A program made the position numbers and the translations under genes. Shown piece after piece: positions 9,491 through 18,261 of a stretch of DNA of 45,309 nucleotides. The stretch is from NCBI GenBank assembly GCA_900314725.1, contig OMWJ01000015.1, positions 1 through 45,309 on the forward strand, written 5' to 3'. The notes beneath the pieces were generated by a model. That model searched no databases. It was not told the DNA's origin and was given only the letters and a program-made list of their open reading frames with translations. Each line of letters begins with the position of its first letter. The stretch's first letter is position 1. Source of the DNA: an uncultured Bacteroidales bacterium. Lineage in GTDB: Bacteria; Bacteroidota; Bacteroidia; Bacteroidales; P3.

Positions 9491-10108
9491 ATGGAAACAA
9501 CAGGCAAACAACAGACATTAAGAGCCCAGAGAGACTATGAGCTTGTGCTTTTGGCAAGGGATAAAGGAGACCAAAAGGCATACGCTGATCTTTTGGCAAC
9601 TTATAGAGAGCCTGTTTATTATATGCTGCTAAAGATGACTCATAATACTTGGGATGCTGATGATCTTACAATAGAAGCATTTGGTAAAGCCTTTAAGTCT
9701 TTAGATGAGTATAACCCAGAGTACGCTTTTTCTACATGGTTATTCCGTATAGCAGCTAATAATTGTATTGATTTTATCCGTAGGCAAAAAAACTACACTG
9801 TTTCTATAGATCAAGGCACAAATAATGTGGAGAATGTTACACCAATAGCAGTAAGAAATCTTGCATCTGAAAATAAATCTCCAGAAGAAGAATATATATC
9901 AGAACAAACAAAAGTTTGGGTTAGAGATATAGTTAAGAAACTGAAACCACATTATCGTATCCTTGTAGAGAAAAGGTATTTTGAGGAAAAGTCATACGAA
10001 GAGATTGCAACAGATTTAAATATGCCTCTTGGAAGTGTTAAGGCTAAGTTATTCAGAGCAAGAAACCTTTTGTTAAATATGATTAACTCCAGCAGAGGGT
10101 CGGTATAA
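9491..10108 (+). CDS. ECF-like sigma-70 family RNA polymerase sigma factor
   Basis: 205 residues. Region 2 is clear: YREPVYYMLLKMTHNTWDADDL, then FSTWLFRIAANNCIDFIRR (about 78-97). Region 4 has LKPHYRILVEKRYFEEKSYE and a helix-turn-helix ending in MPLGSVKAKLFRARNLL (about 178-194). There is no region 1.1 or long region 3, as expected for group 4 sigma factors. The linker between the domains is longer than in most ECF proteins. No anti-sigma gene is adjacent, so it may be a house-keeping-like ECF of Bacteroidota rather than a signal-responsive one. The downstream gene is convergent. Confidence 0.92.
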   Translation: METTGKQQTLRAQRDYELVLLARDKGDQKAYADLLATYREPVYYMLLKMTHNTWDADDLTIEAFGKAFKSLDEYNPEYAFSTWLFRIAANNCIDFIRRQKNYTVSIDQGTNNVENVTPIAVRNLASENKSPEEEYISEQTKVWVRDIVKKLKPHYRILVEKRYFEEKSYEEIATDLNMPLGSVKAKLFRARNLLLNMINSSRGSV

Positions 10109-10131
10109 TTTAATTGTTTAAATCATCAACT

Positions 10132-11208
10132 TTATTTTTTTACAACAAGCATTAATCCATCCCTGAGGGGAACTATTATGTTTTCTACTCTTGTGTCTTT
10201 ATTGGCTTTTTCATTGAATTCTCTTATGGCTAAAGTTCTCTTATCGTTGATGGATTCATCATCTACTTTCCCATACCATAGAACATTATCTGCAATAAGT
10301 AATCCTCCTTTATTTAGTTTTTCTATACATAAATCATAATACTGAGGATAATGTATTTTTTCTGCATCAATAAATATTAAATCGTAAGAGTAGGGTAGAG
10401 TAGGTATGATGTTTAAGCCTTCTCCAAAGTGAATGTTTATTTTATCTTGAATATTATTTTTTAGAAAACTTTCTTTTAGAAAATCCTCATATTCTTGTTT
10501 TACCTCAATAGTATCTATTCTGCAATCGTTTTCAGAAGATAAAGCAAAACATGTTGTTGCATAACCTGAGAAAGTACCTATTTCAAGTATGTGTTTCGGT
10601 TTTAGAACTCTGCAGATGATAGAAAGAAACTCGCCTTGCCAACCTTCAGAAATCATATTAGGTTTAACAAACTTCAGATGTGTTTGTCTGATTATTTCAT
10701 TTAGTTTATTATACTTTGTTTCAGACTCAATTTTGCGAACAATATTAGTTGTGGAATATCCTTGCAGAAATTCTATGGTTTCTACTCTTCCGTTGTTTTT
10801 GCTAACTATATCATAGCCTACAATATCTTCTTTTTTGTAGTCTGCTCCTTTTACTAAAACATCTGGTTCTATTGTTTTAATAAGATTATAAGGAGTATCT
10901 TCATCAAATAAAACAACATAATCAACAAAAAATAACGAAGCCATAATCCAACTTCTTGAACTTTCATCTTGGATTGGACGAGAAGAACCTTTTATTCTTT
11001 TAACAGAAGAATCACTATTCAGTCCTATTATTAAAATATCTCCTAATTGCTTTGCTTTTGAGAGATAGTCTATATGCCCTTTGTGAATAATATCAAAGCA
11101 ACCATTTGAAAAAACAATCTTTTTGTTTTCTTTTTTCAAATTTACGATAACTTTTTTGAGTTCGTCTTGTTGCAAGATTTTATTTTCTATCGTAGCATTC
11201 ATGTTCAT
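10132..11208 (-). CDS. Fusion: heptose-1-phosphate nucleotidyltransferase (RfaE2-like) plus O-methyltransferase
   Basis: 358 residues in one uninterrupted frame. Residues about 15-160 form a cytidylyltransferase-like domain of the RfaE2/HldE C-terminal type: FSNGCFDIIHKGH (33-45, with the HxGH motif), KGSSRPI (73-79), VDYVVLFDEDTP (95-106) and PDVLVKGADY (115-124). Residues about 165-358 are a class I O-methyltransferase of the caffeoyl-CoA type: SAM loop LEIGTFSGYAT (208-218), metal and catalytic region FIDAEK (279-284) and DNVLWYG (307-313). The first domain should activate heptose phosphate for LPS-core synthesis; the methyl acceptor is unknown. The start overlaps the flippase gene stop by ATGA. 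An alternative start is the second Met-Asn at 11202. Confidence 0.88.
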   Translation of the reverse strand: MNMNATIENKILQQDELKKVIVNLKKENKKIVFSNGCFDIIHKGHIDYLSKAKQLGDILIIGLNSDSSVKRIKGSSRPIQDESSRSWIMASLFFVDYVVLFDEDTPYNLIKTIEPDVLVKGADYKKEDIVGYDIVSKNNGRVETIEFLQGYSTTNIVRKIESETKYNKLNEIIRQTHLKFVKPNMISEGWQGEFLSIICRVLKPKHILEIGTFSGYATTCFALSSENDCRIDTIEVKQEYEDFLKESFLKNNIQDKINIHFGEGLNIIPTLPYSYDLIFIDAEKIHYPQYYDLCIEKLNKGGLLIADNVLWYGKVDDESINDKRTLAIREFNEKANKDTRVENIIVPLRDGLMLVVKK

Positions 11209-12194
11209 TTTGTTTTATTTCTGTTTGAGAATAACAAAAAGCCTACAGGACCAAGAACTAATACTCCTATTTGGGAAACTAACCAATTAATCCATCCTAA
11301 AGCATAGCCGACAGAAAGATTGATATTATAAACATTTAGTGTAGTAGCAAAGATAGAAGGATACAAACCTAAGCCTCCAGGAGTAATCATAACTCCTATA
11401 TTTCCTAAAACAGTAACAGTCATAGCTTGTTCCATGCTCAGATGTATGCATTCAGTCATAGACTTAAAAACAATCCAAGTGCCAAATATCCATAGAAACC
11501 AAATAAGCAAGGAGTAGAAGATAAATAAAAGAGGTTTCTCTACTTTTGTGATACTTTTCATTCCTTGTAATATGCCTAAACAAAATCCTTTTATCTTTTG
11601 GTAGAAACGGTTGTTCTTAAGTTTTTTTCTAAACACAAGGAATAATAAACACAGAAATAATATTCCCAAAAGACAAAGAATAAGTAGCAATTTATACTTA
11701 TTTACATCTATGTTAAGATTGTTGGCAATGTAGTTATAAAACAAATCGTATTCCAATAGCAAAGCCCCTACAAAAAGAAAAACAAACAAAAGCAAATCAA
11801 TGGCTCTTTCAGTTATAATGGTTCCAAGAGTTTTGTCAAACGGTATTTTATATTTGGAACTGAGCATAGTACATCTGACTACTTCTCCTAAGCGAGGAAT
11901 TGCTAAGTTAGTTAAGTAACAACTCATTATAGAGAAGAAAACAGTAGAAGATGAGGTCTTGTAACCAAATGTTTTTATCATCAATTGCCACCTCAAAGCC
12001 CTGATGTATATAGATAGAAGAGAGATAAAAACAGCTAAAACAACCCAAAAATAATTAGCTTGTTGAACAGACAGAAGAATGTCTTTTCTTTCATCTACGG
12101 ATAGTTTGGCTAAAAAGAAATACACGAAAAAGATAGCCAATAATATAGGTACTATCTTGAAAAGTATTTGTTTTATTTTATCCGTTTTATTCAT
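11205..12194 (-). CDS. Lysylphosphatidylglycerol synthase-type flippase-like membrane protein (UPF0104)
   Basis: 329 residues with about eight membrane helices. The family patterns IRALRWQLMIKTFG (about 64-77), GEVVRCTMLS with the preceding PRLG, and the late GNIGVMITPGGLGLYPS (about 263-279) are present. Members of this AglD/MprF-N group are thought to move lipid-linked substrates across the inner membrane. It lies between panD (8 bp upstream) and the nucleotidyltransferase-methyltransferase fusion (4-bp overlap), so a link to LPS or lipid decoration is inferred. Confidence 0.82.
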   Translation of the reverse strand: MNKTDKIKQILFKIVPILLAIFFVYFFLAKLSVDERKDILLSVQQANYFWVVLAVFISLLSIYIRALRWQLMIKTFGYKTSSSTVFFSIMSCYLTNLAIPRLGEVVRCTMLSSKYKIPFDKTLGTIITERAIDLLLFVFLFVGALLLEYDLFYNYIANNLNIDVNKYKLLLILCLLGILFLCLLFLVFRKKLKNNRFYQKIKGFCLGILQGMKSITKVEKPLLFIFYSLLIWFLWIFGTWIVFKSMTECIHLSMEQAMTVTVLGNIGVMITPGGLGLYPSIFATTLNVYNINLSVGYALGWINWLVSQIGVLVLGPVGFLLFSNRNKTK

Positions 12195-12202
12195 CTATAA
12201 GA

Positions 12203-12544
12203 TTATAGGTGATTGTTCTTGGGAAAAATTACAGTAGGTTTAAATGTTTTTGCCTGTTCAAAATCCATGCTTGCAAAAGAAACAATAATAACTAAATCAT
12301 TTACCTGAACTAAACGGGCGGCAGCACCATTCAGACCTATTACTCCGGAGCCTTTTTCTCCTTTTATAGCGTAAGTGTCAAATCTTGCTCCTGTGTTTAT
12401 ATTATATATATATACTCTTTCGTTTTCAATGATATTAGCAGCTTGCATTAGTTCTTCATCAATCGTTATTGAGCCAATATAGTTCAAGTCTGCTTGAGTA
12501 ACTTTCACTCTATGTATCTTAGATTTCAGTACTTCAATATTCAT
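12203..12544 (-). CDS. panD: Aspartate 1-decarboxylase proenzyme
   Basis: 113 residues, the normal length. The self-cleavage site Gly-Ser is in YIGSITID (about 22-29), where the Ser becomes the pyruvoyl group. The N-terminal [12 protein letters not shown] and the following [14 protein letters not shown] are diagnostic. It makes beta-alanine for pantothenate and CoA. panB and panC are not nearby. First gene of a three-gene minus operon. Confidence 0.96.
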   Translation of the reverse strand: MNIEVLKSKIHRVKVTQADLNYIGSITIDEELMQAANIIENERVYIYNINTGARFDTYAIKGEKGSGVIGLNGAAARLVQVNDLVIIVSFASMDFEQAKTFKPTVIFPKNNHL

Positions 12545-12565
12545 TATCTATAAAATTTTGACCTG

Positions 12566-12573
12566 CAAAAATA
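12566..12573 (-). promoter_or_regulatory. -7 element of the panD promoter
   Basis: TATTTTTG on the minus strand lies about 22 bp upstream of the panD ATG and fits TAnnTTTG. No clear -33 TTTG is seen. Confidence 0.45.
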
Positions 12574-12670
12574 ATACATTTTTTTTATATAAAAAATTTG
12601 AGCATAAAAACAATACAATAATTGTCAAAATATCGGTTGATTTTAGCAAAACAAAGTTCAATCGGAGAAA

Positions 12671-12784
12671 ATCGCCGTTTTTATACTCTGAAATCGCCGT
12701 TTTCATTTTTCAAAACGGCGATTTTAAAAATGAAAACGGCGTTTTTATAGCAAGGAAACGGCGTTTTTAAAAAGAGCGGTGTTT
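12671..12784. repeat. Cluster of CGCCGTTTT / AAAACGGCG repeats with a 13-bp hairpin
   Basis: Between the divergent genes panD and recJ the word CGCCGTTTT occurs twice in plus orientation (12673-, 12695-) and AAAACGGCG or AAACGGCG three times inverted (12712-, 12733-, 12756-), with a decayed copy near 12775. Copies at 12691-12703 and 12712-12724 pair perfectly over 13 bp around the 8-nt loop CATTTTTC. The last two full copies are direct repeats 23 bp apart. The GC-rich cores stand out in very AT-rich DNA. Confidence 0.8.
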
Positions 12785-12839
12785 TATGGACAATAAAAAT
12801 GTTTTTTAAGCGTTAGAAAGATAAAAAAATAAGCGTGCG

Positions 12840-14612
12840 ATGGAAAAGATATGGAAGTTAAAAGAAAGTGGCGATGAACTAACTGTGGAAAGACTTGCTG
12901 AAGAACTCACTATGCCTAAACTTAATCCTACCAATGAGGATAAAAGATGCTATAGTATTATAGCCAATCTTTTGGTACAGCGGGGAATAAGAACATTCTC
13001 TCAAGCCAAAACTTTTTTCCGTCCTGATTTAAACCAACTTCACGATCCTTTCCTTCTAAAAGATATGGACAAAGCAGTAGAACGAATACTGTTTGCAATA
13101 AGTGCTAAGGAAAGAATACTTGTATATGGCGATTATGATGTGGATGGGACTACAGCAGTTGCTTTAGTCTATAGTTATCTGTCAAAGTTTTACAATAATA
13201 TAGATTACTACATTCCCGACAGATATGAAGAAGGTTATGGAATAAGTTTCAAGGGAGTTGATTATGCTTACGAGACAGGTGTTTCATTGATTATTTGTTT
13301 GGATTGTGGAATAAAAGCCACAGAAGAAATAAAGTATGCAGGTGAAAAAAATATTGATTTCATAGTTTGCGACCATCATCTTGCAGGTAAAGAATTACCT
13401 TTGAGTTATGCTATTTTAGATCCTAAGGTAGAAAATTCCAATTATCCATACGATGAGTTGAGTGGTTGTGGTGTAGGATTTAAACTTATACAAGCACTAC
13501 AAAGACGAAGAGGTCTGAAAGGTGATGATATAATTCCTTACTTAGACTTAGTCGCAGTTAGTATTGCTGCAGATGTTGTACCCCTTACGGGAGAGAATAG
13601 AATACTTGCTCATTATGGTCTGAAAGTGCTTAACCATAAGCCACGTATTGGTTTGGAGGCAATACTATCATACGCAAATATAAAGCATGTTGAAGGGAAC
13701 AAGGTTTATTTTAATAGGGAATTGACTATATCTGATTTAGGTTTTTTGATTGGTCCTCGTATAAATGCTGCAGGTAGAATGGATAGCGGAAGAAGTGCTG
13801 TTGAACTACTGATTGCTACAACAGAAGAAGAGGCTTCTAAAGTAGCAGGAAAGATAAATGATAACAACGAGGATAGAAAAAACAAAGACAAAGAGGCAAC
13901 TTTGCAGGCTCAACAAATGCTTGAGACAGAAGGAACAAAAGATAAGAAAAGTATTGTGCTTTACAATGAAAATTGGCATCAAGGTATTATTGGTATAGTT
14001 GCTTCTCGTATTGCTGAAGAAGAAAATAAGCCTACAATCATTTTTACAAAGACAAATGGTTTTATTACTGGTTCGGCAAGAAGTGTGAAGAACTTTGATA
14101 TATACACTGCTATAGAAAAATGTCATCATCTTTTGACTCACTTTGGCGGACATACTTTTGCTGCAGGATTATCTTTGAAAGAGGAAGACTTTAGTGAGTT
14201 TAAAGCTTTGTTTGAAAAAGAGGTAGAAAATAGTATTCAGCAGGAGGAACTCCTACCTGAAATATCTGTTGATATGGAAATAGAGTTGAACGATATTAAC
14301 GATAAATTGCTAAGACTTCTTAATGAATTTCAGCCTTTTGGTCCAGAAAATACAGAACCTGTTTTTGTTTCAAATCAGATTTATGATGCAAACAGAGTAA
14401 GAAAGGTCGGTAAAAACCATTTGAAATTTTCTGCCATATCAATAAAGGAAAGTATGCTGCCTGTTTCTTGTATAGGTTTTTCTCTTGGTGATTATTATGA
14501 TTTATTGCATAATGGGATAAAGATAGATATTTGTTACACAATAGAAGAAAACAACTATCAAGGGCATAGGGAATTGCAGTTAAATGTGAAAGACATAAGG
14601 GAAAGTGAATAA
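12840..14612 (+). CDS. recJ: Single-stranded-DNA-specific exonuclease RecJ
   Basis: 590 residues, close to the usual 560-590. The DHH phosphoesterase motifs are GDYDVDGTTA (97-106), LDCGIKA (154-160) and CDHH (177-180). The DHHA1 domain includes GRINAAGRMDSGR-type sequence, HQGIIGIVASRIAE and HFGGHTFAAG, and an OB-like C-terminal domain follows. It degrades single-stranded DNA 5' to 3' in recombination and repair. The ATG at 12840 begins a normal N-terminus. Transcription is divergent from panD across the palindrome cluster. Confidence 0.96.
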   Translation: MEKIWKLKESGDELTVERLAEELTMPKLNPTNEDKRCYSIIANLLVQRGIRTFSQAKTFFRPDLNQLHDPFLLKDMDKAVERILFAISAKERILVYGDYDVDGTTAVALVYSYLSKFYNNIDYYIPDRYEEGYGISFKGVDYAYETGVSLIICLDCGIKATEEIKYAGEKNIDFIVCDHHLAGKELPLSYAILDPKVENSNYPYDELSGCGVGFKLIQALQRRRGLKGDDIIPYLDLVAVSIAADVVPLTGENRILAHYGLKVLNHKPRIGLEAILSYANIKHVEGNKVYFNRELTISDLGFLIGPRINAAGRMDSGRSAVELLIATTEEEASKVAGKINDNNEDRKNKDKEATLQAQQMLETEGTKDKKSIVLYNENWHQGIIGIVASRIAEEENKPTIIFTKTNGFITGSARSVKNFDIYTAIEKCHHLLTHFGGHTFAAGLSLKEEDFSEFKALFEKEVENSIQQEELLPEISVDMEIELNDINDKLLRLLNEFQPFGPENTEPVFVSNQIYDANRVRKVGKNHLKFSAISIKESMLPVSCIGFSLGDYYDLLHNGIKIDICYTIEENNYQGHRELQLNVKDIRESE

Positions 14613-14617
14613 AAAAC

Positions 14618-14652
14618 ATCCCAAACTTTATAAGGGTTTGGGATATTTTGTT
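14618..14652. terminator. Bidirectional terminator between recJ and the DUF5606 gene
   Basis: ATCCCAAAC (14618-14626) pairs perfectly with GTTTGGGAT (14636-14644). A T-rich tract follows on the plus strand (ATTTTGTTTT), and an A-run precedes the stem, giving a T-run on the minus strand. The flanking genes converge. Confidence 0.85.
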
Positions 14653-14671
14653 TTGTTTAAGTTTTTTTTAT

Positions 14672-15094
14672 TTAGTTTTCTTCTTGTTTTTCTTCTTCTT
14701 GTTGAGGCTGTTCCAAATCAATAAGGTTGTTGCTTAGAAGAATATTGTACCAAGAGAACAATTTTTTCATATCTGAAAGATGAACTCTTTCTTTATCATA
14801 ATCAGGAAAGACTTTTTCCATATAATCTTTTAACTCTTTATCAGAAGATTTGTGAGATATACACTCTTTACCATCTTCTATTTTATATATGTTTTGGAAA
14901 ATATCTATCAAAGGTTTGTCTTCGTCATTTCCAAACATTGTGATGTCTTTCAAAGATGAGATTCTTTCATGAGCAAAAGCAGGCATACGTTTTTTATCTA
15001 CTAATGATTCAACCAATGCTCCTGATTTTGTTTGAGAGATAAGTTTATACAATCCAGGTTTTCCTGTTATTGCTAATATTCCTGTAAGGTCCAT
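14672..15094 (-). CDS. DUF5606 family protein
   Basis: 140 residues. The opening MDLTGILAITGKPGLYKLIS and the following SQTKSGALVESL-type sequence are characteristic of the small Bacteroidota DUF5606 family. Residues about 1-55 look like a compact beta barrel; the middle is charged and helical, and the C-terminus is a Glu/Gln-rich tail (from about 125). Function is unknown. It follows the S4 protein gene in the yidC run after a 72-bp gap. Confidence 0.8.
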   Translation of the reverse strand: MDLTGILAITGKPGLYKLISQTKSGALVESLVDKKRMPAFAHERISSLKDITMFGNDEDKPLIDIFQNIYKIEDGKECISHKSSDKELKDYMEKVFPDYDKERVHLSDMKKLFSWYNILLSNNLIDLEQPQQEEEKQEEN

Positions 15095-15166
15095 AATGTT
15101 TTTGTATTTTATTAGTTTATTATTTTAGCTGTTGTATTATTAAAAAAACTATCCCAAAGCAAAGAT

Positions 15167-15388
15167 TTATTCAATATTTATTACCTGTCCTAAAACTTCT
15201 ATTGTTTCACCTCTTCTAATTTTGGCACGTTTTCTTAACTCAACAACATTGTTTCGTTTTACATCTCCATTAGATACCAAAATTTGTGCCAAAGCTCCAC
15301 TTTCTGCAATATTTAACACTTTCAAAAGTTTGATAAGTTCAATGTATTCCTCTCCTTGCTTGATTGTAAAAGACTTAGATTCTGACAT
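15167..15388 (-). CDS. Small S4-domain RNA-binding protein (YbcJ-like)
   Basis: 73 residues. The S4 fold is seen from YIELIKLLKVLNIAESG through VLVSNGDV-like and NNVVELRKRAKIRRGETIEV, matching the RNA-binding S4 pattern of stand-alone YbcJ/YaaA-type proteins. It probably binds structured RNA such as rRNA. It starts 3 bp after yidC, so the two are almost surely cotranscribed. Confidence 0.85.
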   Translation of the reverse strand: MSESKSFTIKQGEEYIELIKLLKVLNIAESGALAQILVSNGDVKRNNVVELRKRAKIRRGETIEVLGQVINIE

Positions 15389-15391
15389 ATT

Positions 15392-17389
15392 TTATCTTCT
15401 TCTTTGATTTTTCTGTCTTTCTTGCATAAGTTTTCTGTTTTGTTTTTCAAGGTTTTCCATCCTTTGTTGCCATTTTGATTTCTTCATAGGCTTTTTGGAG
15501 TTTTGTTGCAAACGAGCAAGAACCTTGTTTTCATCAATAGTCTTTCTGATGATGTACATTTGTAAAACAGATATAAGCAATGAAATTAAATAGTAATAAT
15601 TCAATGCAGCAGAAAAATTATTAAGTATAAACAGCATAAAGATAGGCATTCCATACATCATAAACTTCATTCCTGGCATAGCGTTGTTTTGAGTTTGTTG
15701 GTTCATTGTCATTTTAGTATACAAAAGTTGTGCAATAGTCATTAGCAAACAGAATAAAGAGATATGACTTCCATAAAAAGGAATATTGAATGGTAGATCC
15801 AAAATGCTATCATATGTAGAAAGGTCATCAGCCCAAAGGAATGACTGCTGACGAAGTTCTACTGAAGAAGGGAAAAATCTGAACATAGCCACCAAGATAG
15901 GAAACTGTAATAGCATAGGGAAACATCCCATCATAGGATTTATTCCTGCACGTCTATATAGTTGCATTGTGGCTTGTTGTTTTTGAACGGCTTGGTCTTG
16001 TTTTGGATATTTTTCATTTATTTTTTGAATCTCAGGTTGAAGAACTTTCATTTTAGCAGTTGAAGAAAAAGATTTGTAAGCCAATGGGAACAGAACTATC
16101 TTAACTAAAAGAGTAAGTATTAGAATGATTAGTCCTATATGTAGATTGAATCCCTGTAAAAAGTCAAATACAGGAATGATGACAAATCTGTTTACCCACT
16201 GCAAAAGGAAAAATCCCCAGCCCAAAGGAATAGTTCTTTCTAAGTCAATGTTGTAGTTTTTGAATATTCTATACTTGTTTGGTCCAAAGAACATATCCAT
16301 ATTATATTCTGTATAGTTCTTATCATTGGAGTAATTAAAGTCTAATACAGAATGCATATTTCTAATGTTTAATGCAGCAGTGTCTGCCCTTGTTACCATT
16401 GTAGCAGAGTTGAAACGAGAAACAGAGTCTTTTGCTATTAAAACAGTAGAGAAAAATTGCTGTTTATAGGAAATCCATTTGATAGGAATGCTACTACTTT
16501 CACTAACAGAATCATCTTTTCCTTGTTCTTTTAGATTCTCAACCTCGTCATCTAACATATAGTATATAGAAGAGTTTTGTGTCTCTATTTTTTTATCCTT
16601 TTCTTTTAAACAAAGAGGAGAATCCCATTGAAATTCTAAATTACCATCGTCTTTGATTACATCTTGCATGTTATTAAGAGCAATCTTATAACCTAAACGA
16701 TAGTCATTTCCTCTAATGGTGTATTTGTATTCCAAGTATTGCTTTTGGTTAAGGAAGTAATTTTCATCTGAGATGTTTATAGTGTCAGGTTTATTTGGAA
16801 ACAGACGTAAAGAAACTACCAAAGAGTCTTTGCCACTAACCTTTAAAGGAGCGTTAGAATTATATAGTTTATTATTTACAAAAACTTTGAAATCTAATTC
16901 TTCTGTGTTTATAATGTTGTTTCCAACAGTAAGGTGAAGTCCATACTTATTGCCATTATTAGTGAAGAATTTTACTTGTTCTTTTCCTCCGTATGTAGTA
17001 TAGTCTTTTAGAACAACATTTGAAACCATAGCACCGCGAGAAGAGATATTTACCTTGAAGACATCATTCTCTAAAACAATATTCTTGTTTTCTATATTTG
17101 CAGAAGAAGAAAAAACAGAATACTTTCCTTTGATTAATTCATCTAATTCAGCTCTTGCAGAGTCGTTTTCGTTTGCCAAAACACGTAAAGAATCTATTAA
17201 GGCTTCTTCTTCATTTTTAAAAGACTTATTTTTGTCGGCTTGTTTTTTAGCAAGCATTTGTGCTTTTGCGATAGAGTCTTGGTAATGTTTTTGTGCTTGT
17301 TTTTGTTCTTCGCTTGGACGGTTTAATAATCCGAAAACAACACATACCAAGCATATTAATACTAATCCTATTATTGATTTTTTATCCAT
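15392..17389 (-). CDS. yidC: Membrane protein insertase YidC
   Basis: 665 residues. An N-terminal membrane anchor (about 5-22) is followed by a large periplasmic beta-supersandwich domain (about 75-370). The conserved insertase core follows, with helices starting at VNRFVIIPVFDFL and including LFPLAYKSFSSTAKMK, NPMMGCFPMLLQFPILVAMF and a C-terminal pair. A basic tail (KKPMKKSKWQQR...QRRR) is expected to contact ribosomes. It inserts and folds inner-membrane proteins with or without SecYEG. The strong promoter upstream makes it the first gene of the yidC-S4-DUF5606 operon. Confidence 0.97.
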   Translation of the reverse strand: MDKKSIIGLVLICLVCVVFGLLNRPSEEQKQAQKHYQDSIAKAQMLAKKQADKNKSFKNEEEALIDSLRVLANENDSARAELDELIKGKYSVFSSSANIENKNIVLENDVFKVNISSRGAMVSNVVLKDYTTYGGKEQVKFFTNNGNKYGLHLTVGNNIINTEELDFKVFVNNKLYNSNAPLKVSGKDSLVVSLRLFPNKPDTINISDENYFLNQKQYLEYKYTIRGNDYRLGYKIALNNMQDVIKDDGNLEFQWDSPLCLKEKDKKIETQNSSIYYMLDDEVENLKEQGKDDSVSESSSIPIKWISYKQQFFSTVLIAKDSVSRFNSATMVTRADTAALNIRNMHSVLDFNYSNDKNYTEYNMDMFFGPNKYRIFKNYNIDLERTIPLGWGFFLLQWVNRFVIIPVFDFLQGFNLHIGLIILILTLLVKIVLFPLAYKSFSSTAKMKVLQPEIQKINEKYPKQDQAVQKQQATMQLYRRAGINPMMGCFPMLLQFPILVAMFRFFPSSVELRQQSFLWADDLSTYDSILDLPFNIPFYGSHISLFCLLMTIAQLLYTKMTMNQQTQNNAMPGMKFMMYGMPIFMLFILNNFSAALNYYYLISLLISVLQMYIIRKTIDENKVLARLQQNSKKPMKKSKWQQRMENLEKQNRKLMQERQKNQRRR

Positions 17390-17421
17390 AATGATTTTTT
17401 ATTTTTCTTTTTTTGAGGGTG

Positions 17422-17452
17422 CAAAAGTACTATTTTTTTATCTAACAGCAAA
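17422..17452 (-). promoter_or_regulatory. yidC promoter
   Basis: On the minus strand TTTG (17452-17449), 19 bp, then TACTTTTG (17429-17422): a full match to the Bacteroidota consensus, placed about 32 bp before the yidC ATG. Confidence 0.7.
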
Positions 17453-17464
17453 AGAATAGATAAT

Positions 17465-17495
17465 AAAAAAGTTGAACTCCTTTTGGAAGTTCAAC
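17465..17495 (-). terminator. Terminator of the lipoprotein gene at 17521
   Basis: GTTGAAC (17471-17477) pairs with GTTCAAC (17489-17495), extended by TCC/GGA with one bulged A, around a TTTT loop. On the minus strand the stem is followed by six T's (17470-17465). Confidence 0.8.
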
Positions 17496-17520
17496 CTTTT
17501 CTTTGTTGTAAGACTAAAAA

Positions 17521-17973
17521 TTAGTTAGTTGCTCTAACAAGTCTTGCTTGTGCATTGCTAACACGTGTCTTGAATTCACCAGCTCCACATTCTTTTACAG
17601 AAGCTCTTTGTGAACTAACTTGACCAACTAAAGCAGAGTAAGCTTTTGCTCCAGCAACAGTTCCTTTTTTATCTTTAGCTGCAACTAAATCATCAACGAA
17701 TTTTTCAAAAGCTTTTACTTTAGCTTCGCAAGGATCTACTTTTGGAGTAGCTGGCTTTACAGTTTCTTTCTTTGTTTCTTTTGCAGTTTCCTTCTTAACA
17801 GGAGCTTCTTCCTTAACTGGTTCTTCTACTTGTTCTTCAGCAGGAGTAACTTCAGCAGCAGCTGGTTCTTCTGTAGGAGTAGCTTCTGTAGGAGAAGTTG
17901 TTTCTGCATTCTTTGTGCAAGCTGCCATAAGAGCAACCATTGCAAGTCCTAAAAATAAATGTTTAATCTTCAT
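17521..17973 (-). CDS. Lipoprotein with Pro/Glu-rich spacer
   Basis: 150 residues from the ATG at 17973, which begins a lipoprotein signal (MKIKHLFLGLAMVALMAAC). The lipobox LMAAC places the lipidated Cys at 19. Residues about 20-80 are a Thr/Pro/Glu/Lys-rich low-complexity spacer (repeats of PVKEE and KKET type), followed by a small helical domain (about 82-150) with two cysteines (CEAKVK and KECGAG) that could form a disulfide. No family is recognised. The layout suggests an outer-membrane-anchored protein whose domain is held away from the membrane. It is monocistronic, with its own promoter element and terminator. Confidence 0.8.
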   Translation of the reverse strand: MKIKHLFLGLAMVALMAACTKNAETTSPTEATPTEEPAAAEVTPAEEQVEEPVKEEAPVKKETAKETKKETVKPATPKVDPCEAKVKAFEKFVDDLVAAKDKKGTVAGAKAYSALVGQVSSQRASVKECGAGEFKTRVSNAQARLVRATN

Positions 17974-18033
17974 TTTTTTTTGTTTTAAATTAATAATTAT
18001 TAATTGTGTACAATAAGTACTACTTTCAGAACG

Positions 18034-18041
18034 CAAAAATA
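18034..18041 (-). promoter_or_regulatory. -7 element for the lipoprotein gene
   Basis: TATTTTTG on the minus strand fits TAnnTTTG and would give a leader of about 55 nt. A -33 box is not evident. Confidence 0.45.
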
Positions 18042-18178
18042 CAATAAAATTTTTACAGTATATTAACTTTTTTTAATAAAAATTTTGATAAAAATTAATT
18101 GAATAAATATAATCTCTTGATTAGTAAATAAATAAATAAAGTTTTAATTATAAAAAACGATAAAATATTTATTCTTTT

Positions 18179-18209
18179 TTTGTACTTGTAGAAAATTTGT
18201 TTAACTTTG
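18179..18209 (+). promoter_or_regulatory. gcvT promoter
   Basis: TTTG (18179-18182), 19 bp, then TAACTTTG (18202-18209): a full consensus match, about 52 bp before the gcvT ATG. Confidence 0.75.
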
Positions 18210-18261
18210 CAACCTAATTTATTAAAACAATAAAACATAATCATAAAAATAAATACAAATA

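Noticed and set aside
12671-12784. Repeat cluster as a CRISPR array
   Set aside because: Repeats are short (9-14 bp), occur in both orientations and lack regular spacers; no cas genes are present.
18037-18261. AT-rich minus-strand frame of 60 codons upstream of gcvT
   Set aside because: Falls on the gcvT promoter and consists of Lys/Ile/Phe-rich low-complexity sequence.
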